Part shown: piece after piece, positions 63,983 through 64,000 of the stretch
Position numbering within the stretch: the first letter of the stretch is position 1
Layout of the letters: each line of letters starts with the position of its first letter
Assembly (NCBI GenBank): GCA_977006965.1
Contig: OZ345377.1
Location: 310,001-374,000 of the forward strand
DNA from: Phymatolithon calcareum
Lineage: Eukaryota; Rhodophyta; Florideophyceae; Hapalidiales
DNA length: 64,000 nt
Direction of reading: 5' to 3'
Program-made: the position numbers and the translations under genes
The notes under the pieces: generated by a model
The model's database searches: none
What the model was told of the DNA's origin: nothing
Seen by the model: the letters and a program-made list of their open reading frames with translations, nothing else

Positions 63983-64000
63983 AATGGGACATAAGAGGAA

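Larger units (their letters stand above)
60404..64000 (+). mobile_element. LINE, 5' half: ORF1, endonuclease and start of RT; cut by window end
   Basis: In order on the plus strand: a basic region; a zinc-finger-like segment with CSEC and CKDC (about 60900-60990); a coiled-coil-like helix (ELKDRIAAVEGK to LMEENRRLRRG, about 61340-61470); an RRM-like ORF1 segment (MVALYFRGLPKAPGEEI, about 61790). Then an APE-type endonuclease (VIGLTETHLR, ICGNWNASHKSCDNQ, GTNIDLFAK; 62.3-62.95 kb) and the RT start (KRSPTRKAPGLDEDKAEM, LVPIHKNGT; 63.8-64.0 kb). Several shifts and stops separate these, so the copy is dead. It is the only LINE here that keeps its 5' half. RT should continue beyond the window. Confidence 0.85.

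Overview
The window is nuclear DNA of a eukaryote. It holds no operons, no ribosome binding sites and no CRISPR array. It is crowded with Ty3/Gypsy LTR retrotransposons, many 5'-truncated non-LTR (LINE) copies and piggyBac-like DNA transposons. The few host genes are single-exon and sit behind TATA boxes. The pol, piggyBac and LINE protein sequences resemble those I know from oomycetes and other protists or algae, but I cannot fix the lineage from sequence alone.

The backbone is one ancestral locus present in three copies. Copy A spans about 2.04-22.28 kb, copy B about 28.02-30.72 kb and copy C about 43.57-55.14 kb; shorter matching pieces lie at 0-2.0, 25.06-26.4 and 41.5-41.8 kb. The unit is a small secreted Cys-rich protein gene, about 2 kb of non-coding DNA, a PWWP-domain gene behind a TATA box, then a convergent fucosyltransferase-like gene. 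The copies differ mainly by transposon insertions, so they supply each other's empty sites. One LINE tail (9830-9918, also in C) is absent from B, which suggests A and C are sisters. The PWWP gene is open in A and C and is a fold-back-scarred pseudogene in B. The fucosyltransferase gene has a different lesion in each of A and C. The secreted-protein gene is best preserved in C; in A it is split by a Gypsy element, and in B it has lost its ATG and gained a stop.

Region by region: 0-2 kb, repeat with a LINE; 2.5-8.0 kb, Gypsy element 1 (minus) with a 5-bp target duplication; 8-14.6 kb, remainder of copy A with the PWWP and fucosyltransferase-like genes; 15.3-17.2 kb, piggyBac-like element in a CTAG duplication with a nested LINE; 18.0-22.2 kb, LINEs and a MITE; 22.3-23.3 kb, Gypsy 3' end with a palindromic LTR; 23.5-25.0 kb, LINE interrupted by a TTAA-flanked piggyBac-type element; 25-31 kb, copy B and a tRNA-like sequence; 31-34.8 kb, LINEs and a second piggyBac-like relic; 35.2-41.1 kb, Gypsy element 2 with apparently identical LTRs; 41.1-55.1 kb, LINEs and copy C; 55.2-56.1 kb, plus-strand LINE ends; 56.1-60.2 kb, sparse DNA with one convincing single-copy gene for a Cys-rich membrane protein; 60.4-64.0 kb, the 5' half of a decayed LINE running off the window.

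The points most worth a second look are the CTAG target of the piggyBac-like element, the nearly palindromic LTR, the very regular 13-bp LINE target duplications, and two young Gypsy elements whose only in-frame stops are TGA.
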